A stretch of DNA of 17,104 nt from Alphaproteobacteria bacterium (GTDB taxonomy: Bacteria > Pseudomonadota > Alphaproteobacteria > UBA9219): contig JAQUPC010000035.1 of NCBI GenBank assembly GCA_028716765.1, positions 1 through 17,104 of the forward strand, written 5' to 3'. This document shows, in pieces, positions 14,292 to 17,104 of this stretch. The position numbers and the translations under genes are program-made. Below the pieces are notes generated by a model that was given only the letters and a program-made list of their open reading frames with translations, did not search any database and was not told where the DNA came from. Each line of letters begins with the position of its first letter. The first letter of the stretch is position 1.

Positions 14292-15887
14292 TTATTGGGT
14301 GTAATAGGAAGCGCCACCCCCGCTTTGGCCAGGCATAATGATGTTCACCGCGGAGGGAGATGTCTGCAGAGTGTTGGGAGTATAGCGGCCCGTTCCCGCA
14401 GGGTTATAGCCCATGTAGCCAGGCGTACTGGCGGCATAAGGATTCACGCCCGTTGCGTAAGGATTCGTGGAATATCCGGTGGGGTAAGGCGTTCCGGTAG
14501 TGGGGCTGGCATACCCTTGCACAGCCGAATACCCGCCTGCCCCCGGTACACCTTGATAAGCACCTGCCCCCGCCTGACCGGAATAAGCATAAGGGCTTGT
14601 TCCCGCCGTCATCAATTGCTCCTGATTCTCATGCACGGAACTCAGGAAAAACAATCCGAGCGGCGTACCGACTGCAACGCGTACAAGCGGCTTGATCTGG
14701 TCGGCTTGTTGCTGAAGAAATTGAGACAAGCTTTGTCCCGCCTGTCCAAATCCCGCGAACACAGCCTCTTTGTAACTCTTGCTTGCCTGATCGACGACGA
14801 CCGCGTTATTCGTTACGGCAACCGACGATTTGCCCTGTCCAAGCGCTTGTCCGAATTGCTGGGCGAAAGCCGCTGCGGCCGGCAGAATCACGCGATCGAA
14901 ATAGCGATGATCCACATCGGTCGCCATGCCTCCGAGCGTCGTGTTGGGATCAAGCGCCAGAATGCTGACGGGGTAATCCTTGCCTTTAAAGTTGATGAGA
15001 TTAAACCGGAGCACCAGAAAATCGTTCATGACCTGAAATTGGCCGATAGCGCGGCCTCCAGCCATCGGGCCTGAAAGAACCTGGGCAAGAATTGGTCCCT
15101 GAACGTCCGAATTGGCCTCCGTCAATAATTGCGCATAATTGACCGTTCCCGCCTGAACGATAATTTTGCCTGCCGTAACTTGCGCGGCCGACGGCGTCGA
15201 GGCAGGTTGCACGGACGCGCTTGCGGCCGTGGTCGTTTCCTGAACTCTTTCTTTCCCTTTTTCTTTTAATCCTTCGCCTTCAACCACCGCCATTTTGTGA
15301 GGAACCCACGACTCCATAAGTTGTTCCATTTGCTTCTGCATGGCTTTAGCCAAGGAGTCGTCTTCTTGCTGTTGCTGCTGTGGCGGCCGTTGCACCTGCT
15401 GTTGCATTTGCTGCATCTGCTGCGCGTTTTGCTGCCGCTCCTGATTTATTTCCTGTTTAAGCCTTTCGGTCTCGGCGCGAAATTCCGCCAGAGGATCTTC
15501 TTTATTCTTGTTGGTAAGATCGCCAAGGTCGATGTTCTGTCCCACAGGGGTAGGAAGTGCGCTCGTGCCTTTCTGTATCGCTTCTTCGGCACGTTCCGCG
15601 TTCGCCATTTTGTTCTGTTCGATGAAATAAGGGGAATCTTTCGGCCCCGGCGGCTCACGAACATCGGGAGTCCGCATCATCGTCGAAGCCTCGTTGGACG
15701 AAGGGCCCGAAAAAACCCCTAAAGCTCCAGCGATGGCGACACCAACGACAATCATGATAACCATGAGTTTGAAGAGCGGCTGGGTGCGCCAAGCCTCAAC
15801 GAGGCCTTTTTTAAGCCCGCCGCCGCCGCCGTGCGGCTCCATCGGACCGAGGTCTTCATGTTCAAATTCGTCCATATTATTTGTCAT
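14292..15887 (-). CDS. dotG: DotG/IcmE channel protein, VirB10/TrbI-like (TraO of IncI)
   Basis: This encodes a 531-residue protein. DotG spans the envelope and its C-terminal domain lines the outer part of the type IVB channel. Residues 1-38 are cytosolic, and a membrane helix follows at about 39-59 (FKLMVIMIVVGVAIAGALGVF). The conserved segment PYFIEQNKMANAERAEEAI lies near 86. A Gln-rich coiled coil occupies about 131-192. The TrbI-like domain runs about 240-420 (IIVQAGTVNYAQLLTEANSD, GRAIGQFQ, LALDPNTTLGGMATDVDHRY). The Legionella protein (about 1048 residues) has a long pentapeptide-like repeat region in the middle, absent here. A tail of about 110 residues beyond the channel domain is rich in Gly, Tyr, Pro and Ala. 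Its start overlaps the dotH stop by 11 bases, so the two are probably translationally coupled. Confidence 0.94.
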   Translation of the reverse strand: MTNNMDEFEHEDLGPMEPHGGGGGLKKGLVEAWRTQPLFKLMVIMIVVGVAIAGALGVFSGPSSNEASTMMRTPDVREPPGPKDSPYFIEQNKMANAERAEEAIQKGTSALPTPVGQNIDLGDLTNKNKEDPLAEFRAETERLKQEINQERQQNAQQMQQMQQQVQRPPQQQQQEDDSLAKAMQKQMEQLMESWVPHKMAVVEGEGLKEKGKERVQETTTAASASVQPASTPSAAQVTAGKIIVQAGTVNYAQLLTEANSDVQGPILAQVLSGPMAGGRAIGQFQVMNDFLVLRFNLINFKGKDYPVSILALDPNTTLGGMATDVDHRYFDRVILPAAAAFAQQFGQALGQGKSSVAVTNNAVVVDQASKSYKEAVFAGFGQAGQSLSQFLQQQADQIKPLVRVAVGTPLGLFFLSSVHENQEQLMTAGTSPYAYSGQAGAGAYQGVPGAGGYSAVQGYASPTTGTPYPTGYSTNPYATGVNPYAASTPGYMGYNPAGTGRYTPNTLQTSPSAVNIIMPGQSGGGASYYTQ

Positions 15888-16974
15888 GGTCTTCTTCCCG
15901 CATAAGCCGCGCCCGCAGCATGGCTCCGTTGTCCGACATCAACAGAACCGGGGCATCGCCAATTTCATAAACCGTCATGCCATCCGGCGAAGACGCACTG
16001 GCATTCCAGGCCGGCGACAGCAAAGTTAAAGGCGTGCGCACAAACACCTTATCCTCAAGCCTCCACGCCATTGTGCGCGCATCAAGCCCGGCAACTTTCA
16101 ACCGTTTTGCAGCCTTCGGCGGAGCGTTTTCAAGGATCATGGTAATCGTCTGATCGCCCGCCACGGGTCCAACACGGCCCCTCTCGATAAGGGGGGTTTT
16201 GGCATTCGGGCCCAGTTTGGGCACACGAGCGTCAAAACGCATGTGGAACGTCGGCCCGCCCGATGACAACCGGAAAATAATGGGCGTGGACAGGTCTTTT
16301 AAAAGGATCGACAGGTTGCCGTTGCCGAGCCGCGTAAGAGGAACGACCCTTACGACATGGGATCCTGCTTGAGTCGGCGTCACCTCAAAATTGCCGCCGA
16401 TTCCCACGTCCAGAATGGGCCAGGGCGCCCCGGTTGCGTCCACCATGTCGATCGTCGTGACATAGCCTGCGTTCAAATTAATTGTGGGCGGCTCGCCGCC
16501 GGGATCAAGCGAAAGGGATACGACTTTCACCTCGCCTTTCGGCGGCCCTGAGGAAGGAGGCTGGGCCGCTTCCTGCGTAGCCTCGAGGCGGCGCATGAAA
16601 GAACGTATCTGATCGGATGATAGCGGCAAGAGCCCCGTAGAAGCACGATTATACGATTTGCGGTTATAATCCTCTTCGCGTTTTGCTTCCGTCGCTGCTG
16701 CGCGCGCGGCTTCTTCCTCGGCCTGCTTCTCCAGTTGAGCGGCGTCTATAGCCAGAGAGGGGGGGGGGGACGATAAACTGATGCCCTCACCCGGTTTTTC
16801 CCCGCCGGGCTGGGGCGAAGACGCGCCGGACGACACGGCAGGAGATTGCGCAAGCGCGGGCGGCGCCTCCTGTGCTGCAACCACGGAGCCCGTTAAAACC
16901 ATCATAAAACAGGCTCCGGCCATAACAATTGTTACGCCAGATGCCGAAATGCATTGCCTGACTTTCTGCGACAA
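15877..16974 (-). CDS. dotH: DotH/IcmK outer-membrane core protein (TraN of IncI)
   Basis: DotH, with DotC, DotD and the end of DotG, builds the outer-membrane core of the type IVB system. The start is taken as TTG 16974, with GGGA six bases upstream. It gives a clean signal peptide (QKVR, then hydrophobic residues 12-33, cleavage near VAA-QEA) and 365 residues, matching Legionella DotH (about 361). The longer reading from ATG 17088 (403 residues) or 17070 would put 32-38 residues before the signal peptide. Family signatures are LDPGGEPPTINLNAGYVTT and DATGAPWPI (about 156-187), and near the end LLSPAW and VYEIGDAPVLLMSDNG. A Pro/Ser-rich and then charged segment (LEKQAEEEAARAAATEAKREED) precedes the domain. 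Eleven consecutive C in codons 69-72 (S-P-P-P) make the gene slippage-prone. Confidence 0.93.
   Translation of the reverse strand: MSQKVRQCISASGVTIVMAGACFMMVLTGSVVAAQEAPPALAQSPAVSSGASSPQPGGEKPGEGISLSSPPPSLAIDAAQLEKQAEEEAARAAATEAKREEDYNRKSYNRASTGLLPLSSDQIRSFMRRLEATQEAAQPPSSGPPKGEVKVVSLSLDPGGEPPTINLNAGYVTTIDMVDATGAPWPILDVGIGGNFEVTPTQAGSHVVRVVPLTRLGNGNLSILLKDLSTPIIFRLSSGGPTFHMRFDARVPKLGPNAKTPLIERGRVGPVAGDQTITMILENAPPKAAKRLKVAGLDARTMAWRLEDKVFVRTPLTLLSPAWNASASSPDGMTVYEIGDAPVLLMSDNGAMLRARLMREEDHDK
16759..16769 (-). repeat. C11 homopolymer run in the dotH coding sequence
   Basis: The plus strand shows eleven G in a row; the coding strand reads TCC CCC CCC CCC (S-P-P-P), about 205 bases into the gene and before the conserved domain. 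Loss or gain of one or two bases would truncate DotH, and through the 11-base overlap could also lower DotG translation. Confidence 0.9.
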
Positions 16975-17104
16975 ATCACATCCCCGAATCAGTTTGCTTA
17001 GAATTATTGCGCTACACTCTTTCAGCAGAGCGAAGTTAACATAAAGTTTACAAAATCCCGGCCGCTTCATATGCCTTATGGCCGGCATAAATAGCCGTTT
17101 TTGG

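Noticed and set aside
16975..17088. N-terminal extension of DotH (starts at 17088 or 17070)
   Set aside because: It would place up to 38 residues before the signal peptide and exceed the usual DotH length; kept only as an alternative.
1..17104. CRISPR array, tRNA, rRNA or transposase genes
   Set aside because: No regularly spaced repeats, no tRNA-like cloverleaf, no rRNA segments and no transposase or integrase reading frames were seen.

Overview
The window looks like a piece of an alphaproteobacterial chromosome. It is moderately GC-rich. It starts with the last codons of adenylosuccinate synthetase (purA), and most of it encodes core parts of a Dot/Icm (type IVB, IncI-Tra-like) secretion system. 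The class-level call rests on overall protein character and on the purA/glycosyltransferase context. I cannot name a genus from sequence alone.

Layout. Positions 1-113 (+) are the purA 3' end. A convergent gene at 130-615 (-) encodes a 12-cysteine exported protein. Positions 616-1060 hold no gene. They contain a recombination scar (a glycosyltransferase-tail copy fused to a purA-tail copy), a hairpin that may be purA's original terminator, and a candidate promoter. An HdeA-like periplasmic protein follows at 1061-1399 (+) with a clear terminator. All remaining genes are on the minus strand. A GT4 glycosyltransferase (1481-2674) carries an in-frame palindromic repeat element.

The Dot/Icm block reads right to left in transcription order: dotH/icmK (16974-15877), dotG/icmE (15887-14292), dotF/icmG (14095-12752), dotE/icmC-like (12614-11661), dotP/icmD (11408-11031), dotN/icmJ (11022-10330), dotO/icmB (10189-7211), dotM/icmP (7104-5851), an unidentified one-helix membrane protein (5822-5331), and dotL/icmO (5202-2755). 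K-E-G-C-D-J-B is the canonical order of Legionella and of IncI traN-U. P and O, which in Legionella lie before the M-L-K group, are placed after B here, with an extra gene between them.

How the genes work together (family knowledge): DotH, DotG and DotF belong to the envelope-spanning core. DotE and DotP are small inner-membrane components. DotO is the VirB4-like ATPase. DotL, DotM and DotN form the coupling complex that recruits substrates. DotA, DotB, DotC, DotD, DotI, IcmS/IcmW, a relaxase and any effector are not in the window, so it does not show whether the system moves DNA, proteins or both.

Points that stand out: C11 and G10 homopolymer runs inside dotH and dotM (possible phase variation), a three-module DotE whose first module is a close paralogue of DotP, a Gly/Tyr-rich tail after the DotG channel domain, the unknown gene between dotM and dotL, and the purA/glycosyltransferase scar.
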